A DNA stretch of 64,000 bases from Streptomyces chrestomyceticus JCM 4735 (lineage in GTDB: Bacteria; Actinomycetota; Actinomycetes; Streptomycetales; Streptomycetaceae): positions 6,262,001-6,326,000 of the forward strand of contig NZ_BHZC01000001.1 in NCBI RefSeq assembly GCF_003865135.1. Direction: 5' to 3'. Below the pieces are notes generated by a model. That model saw only the letters and a list, made by a program, of their open reading frames with translations, was not told where the DNA came from and did not search any database. The position numbers and the translations under genes are program-made. This document shows, piece by piece, positions 15,759 to 24,247 of the stretch (positions are counted from its first letter, which is position 1; each line of letters starts with the position of its first letter).

Positions 15759-16952
15759 ATGACGCCGCAATCACTCTCTGTAATCAGTTTCTTCGGTGGG
15801 TCGGATGCCGATCCTGGCCCGGGCTCCGATCCTGGCCGGAATTCCGACCTCGGCCGGAGTCCCGACCTCGGGCCGAAATCAGGTCCTGGCTCGCACTCCG
15901 TACCGCGCGGGCGGGCTGCCCGGCGTGCGGAGACCGCCGCGGCGGTACGTACGCGGGCCGCGGGTCTGTTCCGGGGGCCGCCTGGTCCGGGCCGGAGGGC
16001 GAGCCCCGCGGAATCGGGCGGCAGCCCATCGCCCTCGGGCAGTCCACTGTCTGCGGGCGGCTTACCAGCGCCGGACGCGTCCGATACTCCAGGTGCTCCC
16101 GATACCCGAGATGCGTCAGTCGCTGGTACCCCGACGACTGACCGGACCCAAGTCGCCCGCGAGGGCGCACCTTCCGACCGTGCCGCCCGGCTGGCGCTCG
16201 CCGTGCGGGAGCGGCTGCCGCTGTGGGTGCAGTCGAGATGTGCGATCGCCCCGAAAGCGCTGACTGCCCTGATCGTGGTGTTCGCGGTGGCGGTGGCCTT
16301 CGCGGTCCTCCACTTCTGGATGGCCCGGCCCGAGCCCGTCCGCGTACCGCCCGCCGCCCGGGCCCCGGCGCTGCCGGCTCCGGCCCCGGCGCCGCAGCCG
16401 CAGGTGGCGGCGCCGACACCGGGAGGCGGGCCGCCGACCGCCGCGGGGCGGCTTCTCGTGGTCGACGTGGTCGGGAAGGTGCACCGTCCCGGCATCCATC
16501 GGCTGCCGCAGGGCGCCCGGGTCGCCGACGCGTTGGGAGCGGCGGGCGGGGTGCTGGACGGTGCGAACACCCGGGGGCTGAACCGAGCGCGGCTGCTGGT
16601 CGACGGGGAGCAGATCGCCGTGGATGTCGCGGGGGCGGCGCCGGGCGCGGGCTCTGGAGCGGCCACGGAAGCCGGGTCCGGAGTGGCTGCCGGGGCGGGC
16701 ACGGGCGGTGGTGCGACGTCCGGAAGCGTCGGCGGGTCCGGTGGTACGGGCGCCGGAGGCGCACCCGTCAGCCTGAACTCCGCGACCGCGGAACAGCTCG
16801 ACGGCCTTCCCGGAGTCGGCCCCGTCCTGGCCCGGCACATCATCGAATACCGCACCGCGCACGGCGGCTTCACCTCCGTGGAACAGCTCCGCGAAGTGAA
16901 CGGCATCGGCGACCGCCGCTTCGCCGACCTGCGGCCTCTGGTCCAGCCATGA
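15759..16952 (+). CDS. comEA: ComEA-like helix-hairpin-helix DNA-binding protein
   Basis: This 397-residue protein has a long low-complexity Pro/Gly/Ser/Asp N-terminus, one transmembrane helix (ALIVVFAVAVAFAVLHFWM, about residues 170-190), an SLBB domain (LLVVDVVGKVHRPGIHRLPQG), a Gly/Ala linker, and C-terminal tandem HhH motifs (SLNSATAEQLDGLPGVGP, FTSVEQLREVNGIG). ComEA receives DNA outside the membrane during uptake. It is much longer than classical ComEA (about 200 aa). Codon 102 is TTA (16062-16064), predicting bldA dependence. GTG 15753 and TTG 15711 are alternative starts. Its stop overlaps the comEC ATG as ATGA. Transformation is not established for Streptomyces, so the role is open. 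Confidence 0.88.
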   Translation: MTPQSLSVISFFGGSDADPGPGSDPGRNSDLGRSPDLGPKSGPGSHSVPRGRAARRAETAAAVRTRAAGLFRGPPGPGRRASPAESGGSPSPSGSPLSAGGLPAPDASDTPGAPDTRDASVAGTPTTDRTQVAREGAPSDRAARLALAVRERLPLWVQSRCAIAPKALTALIVVFAVAVAFAVLHFWMARPEPVRVPPAARAPALPAPAPAPQPQVAAPTPGGGPPTAAGRLLVVDVVGKVHRPGIHRLPQGARVADALGAAGGVLDGANTRGLNRARLLVDGEQIAVDVAGAAPGAGSGAATEAGSGVAAGAGTGGGATSGSVGGSGGTGAGGAPVSLNSATAEQLDGLPGVGPVLARHIIEYRTAHGGFTSVEQLREVNGIGDRRFADLRPLVQP

Positions 16953-19630
16953 GCCCGCACCCCTCCCCGCCGGCGCTCCCGCCGTTCCAGCCGCCCCAGC
17001 CCTCCGATCCCCACACCGCATCCGGCACCACCACCGACCGAACCACCGCCCGATCCGCCGTCCACGCGGCGGCATCCTCCCCCTACGGCGCCGCCGACCC
17101 CCGCCGGCCGGACGAAGCCGTCGATCTTCGACTGGCCGGGCCCGCGGCGGCCGCGTGGGGCGCGGCGGCACTGGCCCTGGGATGGTCCGGTGGCTCGGTG
17201 GCGGCGGCGTGTGCCATGGCCGTGGTGTTGGCGGCGCTCGCGGTCGTGGTCGCGGTCCGCCGGCCGCGACCGTGGGCCACCGGGGCCTTGGTCGCCCTCG
17301 CCGCGGTGCTGCTGGGCGCGGTCGCCGGAGCCGCGTCCGCCGCCCTGCATGCGGCGGACGTACGGCGCGGGCCGCTGCCGGAGCTGGCACGCCGGAACGC
17401 CCAGGTCACGGCCGAGGTGGAACTGACCGGCGATCCACGGCTGACCCGCCCACGGGTGAGCGGTGCCCGGCAAGCGCCGCCCGCCGTCGTGTTCAGCGCG
17501 GACGTCCTACGCGTCACCGCACCGGACGGCTCGGTGACCGCCACCCGCACCCCCGTCCTGGTCGTCGTGCACCGCACGAAACGTCTCGCCGACTGGCAGC
17601 GCCTCCTGCCCTCGACCCGCGTCCGTGTTGCGGCCCGCGCGGCACCGCCCCTCCAGCCGTCCGACCCGGCCGCAGCCGCCCTTCGGGTCACCACCGGCCC
17701 AGGACCGCTCGTGGTGGGCGCCCCCGACGCCTTGCAGCGACTCGCCGGTGGCCTGCGGGCCGGACTCCGGGAGGCCAGTGACGACTTGAGCCCCGATGCC
17801 CGCGCCCTCCTGCCGGGCCTGGTGGTCGGTGACACCGCGCAGGTTCCGCCCGATCTCGAAGACGCCTTCCGCACCACCGACCTGACCCACCTGCTCGCTG
17901 TCTCCGGCAGCAACCTGACCATCCTGCTCGTCCTGCTCATCGGCCCGCCCCACCTCGCCGTACGGGCCGAACGCCGTGGCCTGGCACCGCTCCTGGGCCT
18001 CTCGCTGCGCGCCACCGCCCTCATCGGCGGCTCGATCGCCCTGGCCTTCGTGATCGTCTGCCGCCCCGACCCCAGCGTGCTGCGCGCCGCCGCCTGCGGA
18101 CTGATCACCCTGCTCGCGATCGGGACGGGACGCCGCCGTTCGCTCGTCCCCGCGCTCGCCGCCGCCGTCCTGGTGCTCGTGCTCTACGACCCCTGGCTCG
18201 CCCGCAGTTACGGCTTCCTGCTGTCCGTACTGGCCACCGGCGCCCTGCTCACCCTCGCCCCTCGCTGGAGCGCGGCCCTGCAACGCCGCCGGGTGCCGCC
18301 CCGCCTCGCCGAGGTGCTCGCCGCGGCGGCCGCGGCGCAGGCGGTCTGCGCACCCGTCGTCGTGGTGCTCTCCGCACGCGTCGGTCTCGTCGCCGTCCCC
18401 TGCAACCTGCTGGCCGAACTCGCCGTCGCCCCGGCCACCGTCCTGGGGTTCGCGGCGCTCGCCACCGCACCGTTCGCGCCGCCCCTGGCCCAGGCCCTGG
18501 CCTGGTGCGCGAGCTGGCCGACCGAGTGGATCGCCGGTGTGGCCCGTACGGGGGCGAACCTGCCCGGGGCGGAGGTGGATTGGCCGGGAGGGTGGGGCGG
18601 CGCGCTGTTGCTGGCCGTCGTGACGCTGGCGCTCGTCCTGGTGGGGCGACGGTTGTCCCGTCGGCCCTGGCTGTGCGTCCTCGGTGTCCTGGCACTGCTC
18701 GTCGCGGTGCTGCGGCCGGTGCCGGTCACCCGCGTCATCACCGGCTGGCCGCCTCCGGACTGGCGGGCGGTGGCCTGTGACGTGGGGCAGGGCGACGGTC
18801 TGGTGTTCGCGGCGGGGGAGGGCACCGCCCTGGTCGTGGACACCGGCCCGGAGCCGGACGCCATCGACCGGTGCCTGACCGACCTGGGCGTACGCCGTAT
18901 CGCGCTGCTCGTCCTCACCCACTTCCACGCCGACCACGTCAGCGGACTGCCCGGTGCCTTGCGCGGGCGCTCGGTCGGCGCCATCGAGACCACGACCCTG
19001 CCCGAGCCGCCCGGCCAGGCCGCCTTCGTGCACCGCACCGCGGCAGCCGCGGGCGTGCCGGTGATCAGCTCCACGCCGGGGGAGCGGCGCAGTCTCGGCC
19101 CGCTCAACTGGGAGGTTCTGTGGCCGCCCGGCGCCGGGCCGGGCCTCCCCTTCTCCGGGCCCGCCACACAGGCCGTCGAAGGCCCCAACGACGCCAGCGT
19201 CACGCTGCTGCTGCGTACGGCCGGGCTGAACTTCCTCCTTCTCGGCGACCTCGAACCGGTCTCGCAGCAAGCGTTGTTGACCATGCGCCCCGACCTGGGT
19301 GCCGTGGACGTCCTCAAGGTCGCGCACCACGGCTCCGCGTACCAAGATCCGCAGTTGATACGGCGCTTGGCGCCGCGTATCGCGCTGATCAGTTGCGGCG
19401 CCGGCAACCCGTACGGCCACCCGGCGCCCCGCACCGTCCAGTCGCTGCGCCATCAAGGAGCACGGGTGCTGCGTACGGACACCGACGGCGCCATCGCGGT
19501 ACTGGGCGGCGCGGACCGGATGACCACCACCGTCAAGGGCCGCAGGCGGAGTTCGGCGCGCTCGCCAGATCGGCGCAGGGCACGTGCTGGTACTTGCGCA
19601 GGATGTTCTTCGCCGTGTCGGAGTCCATGA
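16949..19630 (+). CDS. comEC: ComEC/Rec2 family DNA-uptake channel protein
   Basis: This 893-residue polytopic protein contains the competence domain (LLPGLVVGDTAQVPPDL, LTHLLAVSGSNLTILLVL) with about ten helices, then a C-terminal metallo-beta-lactamase-like domain (CDVGQGDGL, VLTHFHADHVSGLPG, VLKVAHHGSAYQD). ComEC carries single-stranded DNA through the membrane in competent bacteria; the MBL domain may be the nuclease. The first about 60 residues are Pro/Thr-rich. Its start overlaps the comEA stop. The last about 33 residues (Arg/Ser/Cys-rich, after GAIAVLGG) are encoded antisense to the end of the convergent gene and may be run-through rather than a functional tail. Confidence 0.9.
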   Translation: MSPHPSPPALPPFQPPQPSDPHTASGTTTDRTTARSAVHAAASSPYGAADPRRPDEAVDLRLAGPAAAAWGAAALALGWSGGSVAAACAMAVVLAALAVVVAVRRPRPWATGALVALAAVLLGAVAGAASAALHAADVRRGPLPELARRNAQVTAEVELTGDPRLTRPRVSGARQAPPAVVFSADVLRVTAPDGSVTATRTPVLVVVHRTKRLADWQRLLPSTRVRVAARAAPPLQPSDPAAAALRVTTGPGPLVVGAPDALQRLAGGLRAGLREASDDLSPDARALLPGLVVGDTAQVPPDLEDAFRTTDLTHLLAVSGSNLTILLVLLIGPPHLAVRAERRGLAPLLGLSLRATALIGGSIALAFVIVCRPDPSVLRAAACGLITLLAIGTGRRRSLVPALAAAVLVLVLYDPWLARSYGFLLSVLATGALLTLAPRWSAALQRRRVPPRLAEVLAAAAAAQAVCAPVVVVLSARVGLVAVPCNLLAELAVAPATVLGFAALATAPFAPPLAQALAWCASWPTEWIAGVARTGANLPGAEVDWPGGWGGALLLAVVTLALVLVGRRLSRRPWLCVLGVLALLVAVLRPVPVTRVITGWPPPDWRAVACDVGQGDGLVFAAGEGTALVVDTGPEPDAIDRCLTDLGVRRIALLVLTHFHADHVSGLPGALRGRSVGAIETTTLPEPPGQAAFVHRTAAAAGVPVISSTPGERRSLGPLNWEVLWPPGAGPGLPFSGPATQAVEGPNDASVTLLLRTAGLNFLLLGDLEPVSQQALLTMRPDLGAVDVLKVAHHGSAYQDPQLIRRLAPRIALISCGAGNPYGHPAPRTVQSLRHQGARVLRTDTDGAIAVLGGADRMTTTVKGRRRSSARSPDRRRARAGTCAGCSSPCRSP

Positions 19631-21095
19631 ACGCCCGGAACTTCGCGGCGAGCGAGCCCGCCTCGGGCTGCCCGTACGTGTAGAGGTACTCCACCGTCCA
19701 GAAGGGATAGCTATGCTGACCGGCCCATTCGATGTCTGGCTCCCGCCCGTTCAGCCGGACGCGGGTCACCCGCGGGTTCTTGGCCGCCGCGTACACCTCC
19801 GCGTACCCGATCGCGCCCGGCACGCGGCCGACCGTCTCCAGCAGGCTGCCGGTGCTGTTCACCTCGCAGCGTGTGACGCGGGCCGCCGCGTCACGGTCCT
19901 TGCCGCTGCAGTCGTACGACGACACCGTGCCCGGCTCCGAGCCGCGCAGCACGGCCGTCTCGAACGCCCGCCGGGTGCCGGACGCCGCGTCCCGGCCGAC
20001 GATGCGGACCGGCAGGTCGTTGCCGCCGAGCTGCTTCCAGTTGGTGTACCGGCCGTCGTAGATGCCGCGCAGTTGCTCGGAGGTGAGGTTGCCGACGCCG
20101 GTGCGGCCGTTGACGACCATGCCGAGCAGAATGATGCCGATCCGTCGGCCCGCCAGCTCCCGGTAGATGGCCGGCGCGGCGACGTCCGACGCGGCCAGGA
20201 ACGCGGGCCCGCCGGCCGGCGCGGATCTCCCCGCCCGGTTCAGCCGCCCCAGCCCGGACAGGCTGCCGCTCTCCACCACCTCGATCTCGGCGCCCCGGCA
20301 GCGTGCCGCGTACTGCCGGGCGATGTCCCGCATCGGCGGTGCGAAGGCGCTGGAGCCGTCGACGGTCAGCCGCCCGGTCGCGCACTCCGCACTCGCCGCC
20401 ACTGTGGGCCCGTTGAGCAGCAGCCCGGCCAGCAGGCCGACCAGGATGATGCAGACGCCGCCCAGCCCGAGGCTCAGTTTGCGCGGACCCCAGCGCTGCG
20501 CGTTGCGCCGGATCCGCCCGCCGCTGATGAACCCGCCGACGACGACCTCGCCCGGTCGGCCGCCGTCCGCGCCCCCGGCACGGCCGCGGTGCGCCCCGCC
20601 AGCGTCTCCGTCCCCGCTCCCGTCCCCGGCCTCCGCCGACAGCAGGACCAGCAGCTTGAAGTGGTTGCGCTTGTTCAACGGCACCTTGGGTATGAAGAGC
20701 CGGCCGCCGTCGTGCCGCAGGCCGCCGCCGTTGCGGGTGAGCATCCCGACCAGGTCCGGCGGGTTGGCGTCCGGCACCTCCACCCCGATGACCGTACGCC
20801 CGGTGAACTCGACCGTCAGCGGCTCCTGGTAGTCCTGCCGCACGATGTCCTTGCCGCCGTCGTTCTCGAACCGCAGCAGCGCCAGGGTGGCGTCGGTGAT
20901 CTCCTGGTCCTGCCGGAGCAGCCGCAGTTGCACCAGGCTGTGGGCGTCCCGCGGGTTCATACCGATCGCGGTGTCCATCTGGACGCGGTAACCGATGCGC
21001 TTGCGGCCCGGCAGGAACCGCTCGACGGCCCAGAGCACGGCCGTGGCGACGAGCCCCGCCGCGGCGAGGAGCGTCTCGGTGTCCGGCAGGGTCAC
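19533..21095 (-). CDS. Membrane-spanning protein with an extracytoplasmic PstS-like binding domain
   Basis: This 520-residue protein has an N-terminal helix (about 8-25), then a soluble region of about 175 residues (KRIGYRVQMDTAIGMNPRDAHSL onward, ending in a Gly/Asp-rich linker), a basic stretch and second helix (LSLGLGGVCIILVGLLAGLLL, about 208-228), and a PBP-like C-terminal domain. Phosphate-binding-type segments are LTVDGSSAFAPPM, LTSEQLRGIYDGRYTNWKQLGG, GRDAASGTRRAFE and VPGAIGYAEV. Positive charges flank the middle region, so it is probably cytoplasmic with the binding domain outside. No transporter genes are adjacent. A sensor or receptor is more likely than a transport component. GTG start with GAGGT upstream. 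Confidence 0.75.
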   Translation of the reverse strand: MTLPDTETLLAAAGLVATAVLWAVERFLPGRKRIGYRVQMDTAIGMNPRDAHSLVQLRLLRQDQEITDATLALLRFENDGGKDIVRQDYQEPLTVEFTGRTVIGVEVPDANPPDLVGMLTRNGGGLRHDGGRLFIPKVPLNKRNHFKLLVLLSAEAGDGSGDGDAGGAHRGRAGGADGGRPGEVVVGGFISGGRIRRNAQRWGPRKLSLGLGGVCIILVGLLAGLLLNGPTVAASAECATGRLTVDGSSAFAPPMRDIARQYAARCRGAEIEVVESGSLSGLGRLNRAGRSAPAGGPAFLAASDVAAPAIYRELAGRRIGIILLGMVVNGRTGVGNLTSEQLRGIYDGRYTNWKQLGGNDLPVRIVGRDAASGTRRAFETAVLRGSEPGTVSSYDCSGKDRDAAARVTRCEVNSTGSLLETVGRVPGAIGYAEVYAAAKNPRVTRVRLNGREPDIEWAGQHSYPFWTVEYLYTYGQPEAGSLAAKFRAFMDSDTAKNILRKYQHVPCADLASAPNSACGP

Positions 21096-21262
21096 GACTA
21101 CCTCGCACGGCTGATCGGATGGCGGAATGCCTGCAATGTAGGGAGGGGAAAAGCGGCCCGGTACGGCTTCGGCATCCCGTCACCAGAGGTTCATCCGCCG
21201 TCCGCGCGGCCGGTGACGGCCGGGGGCCTGCCGCATCAGACCACCCCGTTAATCAGGACCTG

Positions 21263-21268
21263 TAAACT
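21263..21268 (+). promoter_or_regulatory. -10 element of the Rrf2 gene
   Basis: TAAACT lies 8 nt before ATG 21277 with no ribosome site between, indicating a leaderless mRNA. Confidence 0.45.
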
Positions 21269-21276
21269 CCAGAAAT

Positions 21277-21762
21277 ATGAGGATGAGCGAGGGCGTCGAA
21301 TGGGCCCTGCACTGCTGTGTGACCCTGGCCTCGCTCGGCGACGCGCGTCCCGTGTCGACAGCCCGGCTCGCCGCCTCCTTCGATCTGCCCCAGGCGTATC
21401 TGAACAAGCGCCTCCAGTCCCTGGTCCGGGCCGGCGTCCTGACCTCGGCCCCGGGCGCCCGCGGCGGATTCCGGCTGGCCAGGCCGCCCGAGCAGATCTC
21501 CCTGATGGACGTGGTGGCCGCCATCGAGGGCACCGACGACGTCTTCCGGTGCACCGAGATCCGCCGCCAGGGCCCCGGCTCCGGAGCACCCGACCGGGAC
21601 TTCCGCCGCCCCTGCGGCATCTCCACCGCGATGCGCAGGGCGGAGCTGGCCTGGCGCCGCGAACTGGCCAAGCAGACCGTCGCCGACCTCCTGGCCGGCG
21701 TCCCCGGACCGGCCGCGGAGCGCACCCGCCGCTGGTTCGCGACCGAGAGGACGAGCACCTGA
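21277..21762 (+). CDS. Rrf2 family transcriptional regulator
   Basis: This 161-residue regulator has the Rrf2 winged-helix region: VEWALHCCVTLASLG, LAASFDLPQAYLNKRLQSLVRAGVLTSAPGARGGFRLARPPEQISLMDVVAAIEG. Rrf2 members such as IscR and NsrR hold Fe-S clusters by three Cys in the dimerisation region. Here the later part has only two (FRCTEI and RRPCGI), plus the Cys pair near the N-terminus, so cluster binding is uncertain. Its stop overlaps the ATG of the N-acetyltransferase gene (TGATG), so the two are coupled, and it probably regulates that enzyme. Confidence 0.87.
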   Translation: MRMSEGVEWALHCCVTLASLGDARPVSTARLAASFDLPQAYLNKRLQSLVRAGVLTSAPGARGGFRLARPPEQISLMDVVAAIEGTDDVFRCTEIRRQGPGSGAPDRDFRRPCGISTAMRRAELAWRRELAKQTVADLLAGVPGPAAERTRRWFATERTST

Positions 21763-22793
21763 TGGACTCCCCGCAGACCCGGTCCGCGTCCCAGCCCGCC
21801 CCGCCGAGACCGCCGGCCTCCCCGCAGCCGGCACCTCAGGAGTCGCCGGCGTCCCCGCCCTCGGCTCAGGCGGCATCTCCGGCCCCGGAGGTCTCCCCGG
21901 CCCCGCAGGCATCTCCGGCCCCGCAGGCATCTCCGGCCCCGGCGGCATCCCCATCGGACGGCGGGAAGCCGTCCGGCCGCCCCTCGGACGCCGAACGGAT
22001 GCGGGCCGAGCCGCTCGACCCGGCACGTACCGACGCCTACCTGCGGCGCATCGGGGCCGACCGGCCGGCGGTGCCCGACGCCGAGGCGCTGCACGACCTG
22101 CACCTGCGGCACCTGCGGACCGTCCCCTTCGAGAACCTCTCCGTCCACCTCGCCGAGGACGTGGCGCTGGAGTACAAGCCGCTGGTGGACAAGGTCGTCG
22201 CTGCCTCGCGCGGCGGCTTCTGCTACGAACTCAACGGCGCCTTCGCCGCCCTGCTCCGCGCCCTCGGCTACCGCGTCGAGCTGCTCGCCGCCCGGGTCTT
22301 CGGCCCGGAAGGCCCCGGTATCCCGTACGACCACCTCGCGCTGCGCGTCCACACCGCCGACGGAGCGGGCGGACCGTGGCTCGCCGACATCGGCTTCGGC
22401 AGGAACAGCCAGTACCCGCTGCGCCTGGACAGTCGCGACCAGCAGCCCGACCCCGCCGGACTGTTCCGCATCGAGGAGACCGCCGACGGCGACCTCGACG
22501 TCCTGCGGGACGGCGTGCCCCAGTACCGGCTGGAACAGCGGCCGCGCGCCCTGGCCGACTTCGTGGCGGGCTGCTGGTACCACCGCACCTCGCCGGACTC
22601 GCCCTTCACCCGGTCACTGGTCTGCTCCCGGCTGACGGAGACCGGCCGTGTCACCCTCTCCGGCCGTACGCTCGTGATCACCGACGCCGACGGCGGCCGG
22701 GACGAGCGCGAACTGTCCGAAGCCGAGGTGCTCCCCGCCTACCGCACCCACTTCGGCATCACGCTGGACCGCATACCGGAGCTGCGCGGCTGA
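21762..22793 (+). CDS. Arylamine N-acetyltransferase with a Pro/Ala/Ser-rich N-terminal extension
   Basis: This 343-residue NAT-family enzyme transfers acetyl groups from acetyl-CoA to arylamines or hydrazines. The triad is visible: Cys154 in RGGFCYELN, His191 in PYDHLALRV, Asp209 in LADIGFG. The first about 75 residues are Pro/Ala/Ser repeats (SPAPQASPAPQAS) not found in typical NATs of about 275 residues. Met80 (ATG 21999) would give a standard-length enzyme. I keep ATG 21762 because it overlaps the Rrf2 stop (TGATG) and has AGAGGA upstream, while Met80 has no clear ribosome site. In some Streptomyces, NAT homologues close amide bonds in antibiotic clusters; no such cluster is here. Confidence 0.88.
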   Translation: MDSPQTRSASQPAPPRPPASPQPAPQESPASPPSAQAASPAPEVSPAPQASPAPQASPAPAASPSDGGKPSGRPSDAERMRAEPLDPARTDAYLRRIGADRPAVPDAEALHDLHLRHLRTVPFENLSVHLAEDVALEYKPLVDKVVAASRGGFCYELNGAFAALLRALGYRVELLAARVFGPEGPGIPYDHLALRVHTADGAGGPWLADIGFGRNSQYPLRLDSRDQQPDPAGLFRIEETADGDLDVLRDGVPQYRLEQRPRALADFVAGCWYHRTSPDSPFTRSLVCSRLTETGRVTLSGRTLVITDADGGRDERELSEAEVLPAYRTHFGITLDRIPELRG

Positions 22794-22899
22794 CGGCTGT
22801 CCGCCCGGCGGGGGCTGACGCGTTCCTGATCGGCAGGCCGCTGACCGTTCCTGTCCGGAACGCCGCTGACGTGCGCCTGCCCGCCAGGCGGTCGGTGCG

Positions 22900-23145
22900 T
22901 CACTCGGCCTCCAGCCAGCCCTCGTACTCGTCCGCCAGGGCGTCCAGCTTCGCCGGGTCGTGGACCCCCGTGGGGTCTTCGACGACCACCAGCCACTGGG
23001 CGTCCTCGGCGTCGTCCTCGCCCGCCAGGGCGTCGCGGACGAGCTGGGGTTCCTCCGTGACGCCGAAGCGCTCGGCCAGCGCTTCGGCGACCTCCTCGGC
23101 GGAGTCGCGGTCGGGCAGCACCAGAACATGTCGTACATCGCTCAC
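22900..23145 (-). CDS. Small acidic protein of unknown function
   Basis: This 81-residue protein (MSDVRHVLVLPDRDSAEE...) is strongly acidic, with an N-terminal beta-strand-like start, a helix (AEEVAEALAERFGV) and a C-terminal acidic helix (LDALADEYEGWLEAE). VRDALAGEDDAEDAQWLVVVED looks like a strand-turn-strand. There is no Cys, signal or membrane segment. The start is GTG (cac 23143-23145 on the plus strand); the ribosome site is weak. It is divergent from holA. The family resembles small conserved Streptomyces proteins with a ferredoxin-like layout, but I cannot name it. Confidence 0.7.
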   Translation of the reverse strand: MSDVRHVLVLPDRDSAEEVAEALAERFGVTEEPQLVRDALAGEDDAEDAQWLVVVEDPTGVHDPAKLDALADEYEGWLEAE

Positions 23146-23229
23146 CCGGTCATTGTCCCGGTCGTCGTCCGGCGGCGCGGGCCGGGCGCCGGACACCGCT
23201 GTCGGTGGGGCGTGGGATGCTGGAGCGCG

Positions 23230-24213
23230 ATGGCCAGGAAAGCAGCAAACGACGACCCGCTCACCCCGCTCACGCTCGCCGTGGGCCAGGAGGACCTGCT
23301 CCTGGACCGCGCCGTGCAGCAGGTGGTGGCGGCGGCCCGCGCCGCCGACGCGGACACCGATGTGCGCGACCTCGCGCCCGACCAGCTCCAGCCGGGCACG
23401 CTCGCCGAGCTGACCAGCCCCTCGCTGTTCGCCGAGCGCAAGGTCGTGGTGGTCCGCAATTCCCAGGACCTGTCCGCCGACTCGGTCAAGGACGTCAAGA
23501 AGTACCTCGGCTCCCCGGCCGAGGAGATCACCCTCGTGCTGCTGCACGCCGGCGGCGCCAAGGGCAAGGGCCTGCTGGACGCCGCCCGCAAGGCCGGCGC
23601 GCGGGAGGTCGCCTGCGCCAAGATGACCAAGCCCGCCGACCGCCTCGCCTTCGTGCGCGGCGAGTTCCGTACGGCGGGCCGGTCCGCCACCCCGGAGGCG
23701 TGCCAGGCGCTGGTGGACGCGATCGGCAGTGATCTGCGCGAGCTGGCCTCGGCCTGTTCGCAACTGGTCGCCGACATCGAGGGCACCATCGACGACGCCA
23801 TCGTGGCCCGCTACTACCGCGGCCGGGCAGAGGCGTCCAGTTTCACCGTCGCGGACCGTGCGGTGGAGGGCCGGGCCGCCGAGGCGCTGGAGGCGCTGCG
23901 CTGGGCCATGTCGACGGGCGTCGCACCCGTCATGATCACCAGCGCGCTCGCCCAGGGCGTCCGCGCCATCGGCAAGCTGGCCTCCGCCCCGCGCGGCGCC
24001 CGCCCCGGCGACCTCGCCCGCGAGCTGGGCATGCCCCCCTGGAAGATCGACAGGGTGCGGCAGCAGATGCGCGGCTGGTCGGCGGACGGCGTGGCGACGG
24101 CGCTGCGGGCGGTGGCCGAGGCCGACGCCGGCGTCAAGGGCGGCGGTGACGACCCCGAGTACGCACTGGAGAAGGCCGTCGTCACCATCGCCCGCGCGGC
24201 CCGCTCCCGCTGA
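23230..24213 (+). CDS. holA: DNA polymerase III subunit delta
   Basis: This 327-residue protein is the clamp-loader delta subunit, which opens the sliding clamp at primed sites. Family features are the N-terminal LTLAVGQEDLLLDRAV, SPSLFAERKVVVVRN, ITLVLLHAGGAKGKGLLDAARKAG, and the C-terminal domain with GRAEASSFTVADRAVEG and ELGMPPWKIDRVRQQ. ATG 23230 has GGAG 4 nt upstream. It precedes the divergent rpsT/lepA region as in other actinobacteria, with rpsT in opposite orientation. Length is normal. Confidence 0.94.
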   Translation: MARKAANDDPLTPLTLAVGQEDLLLDRAVQQVVAAARAADADTDVRDLAPDQLQPGTLAELTSPSLFAERKVVVVRNSQDLSADSVKDVKKYLGSPAEEITLVLLHAGGAKGKGLLDAARKAGAREVACAKMTKPADRLAFVRGEFRTAGRSATPEACQALVDAIGSDLRELASACSQLVADIEGTIDDAIVARYYRGRAEASSFTVADRAVEGRAAEALEALRWAMSTGVAPVMITSALAQGVRAIGKLASAPRGARPGDLARELGMPPWKIDRVRQQMRGWSADGVATALRAVAEADAGVKGGGDDPEYALEKAVVTIARAARSR

Positions 24214-24247
24214 CCGCCGGGGGAGCGGAAAGGGCAGGGGGCCGGCC

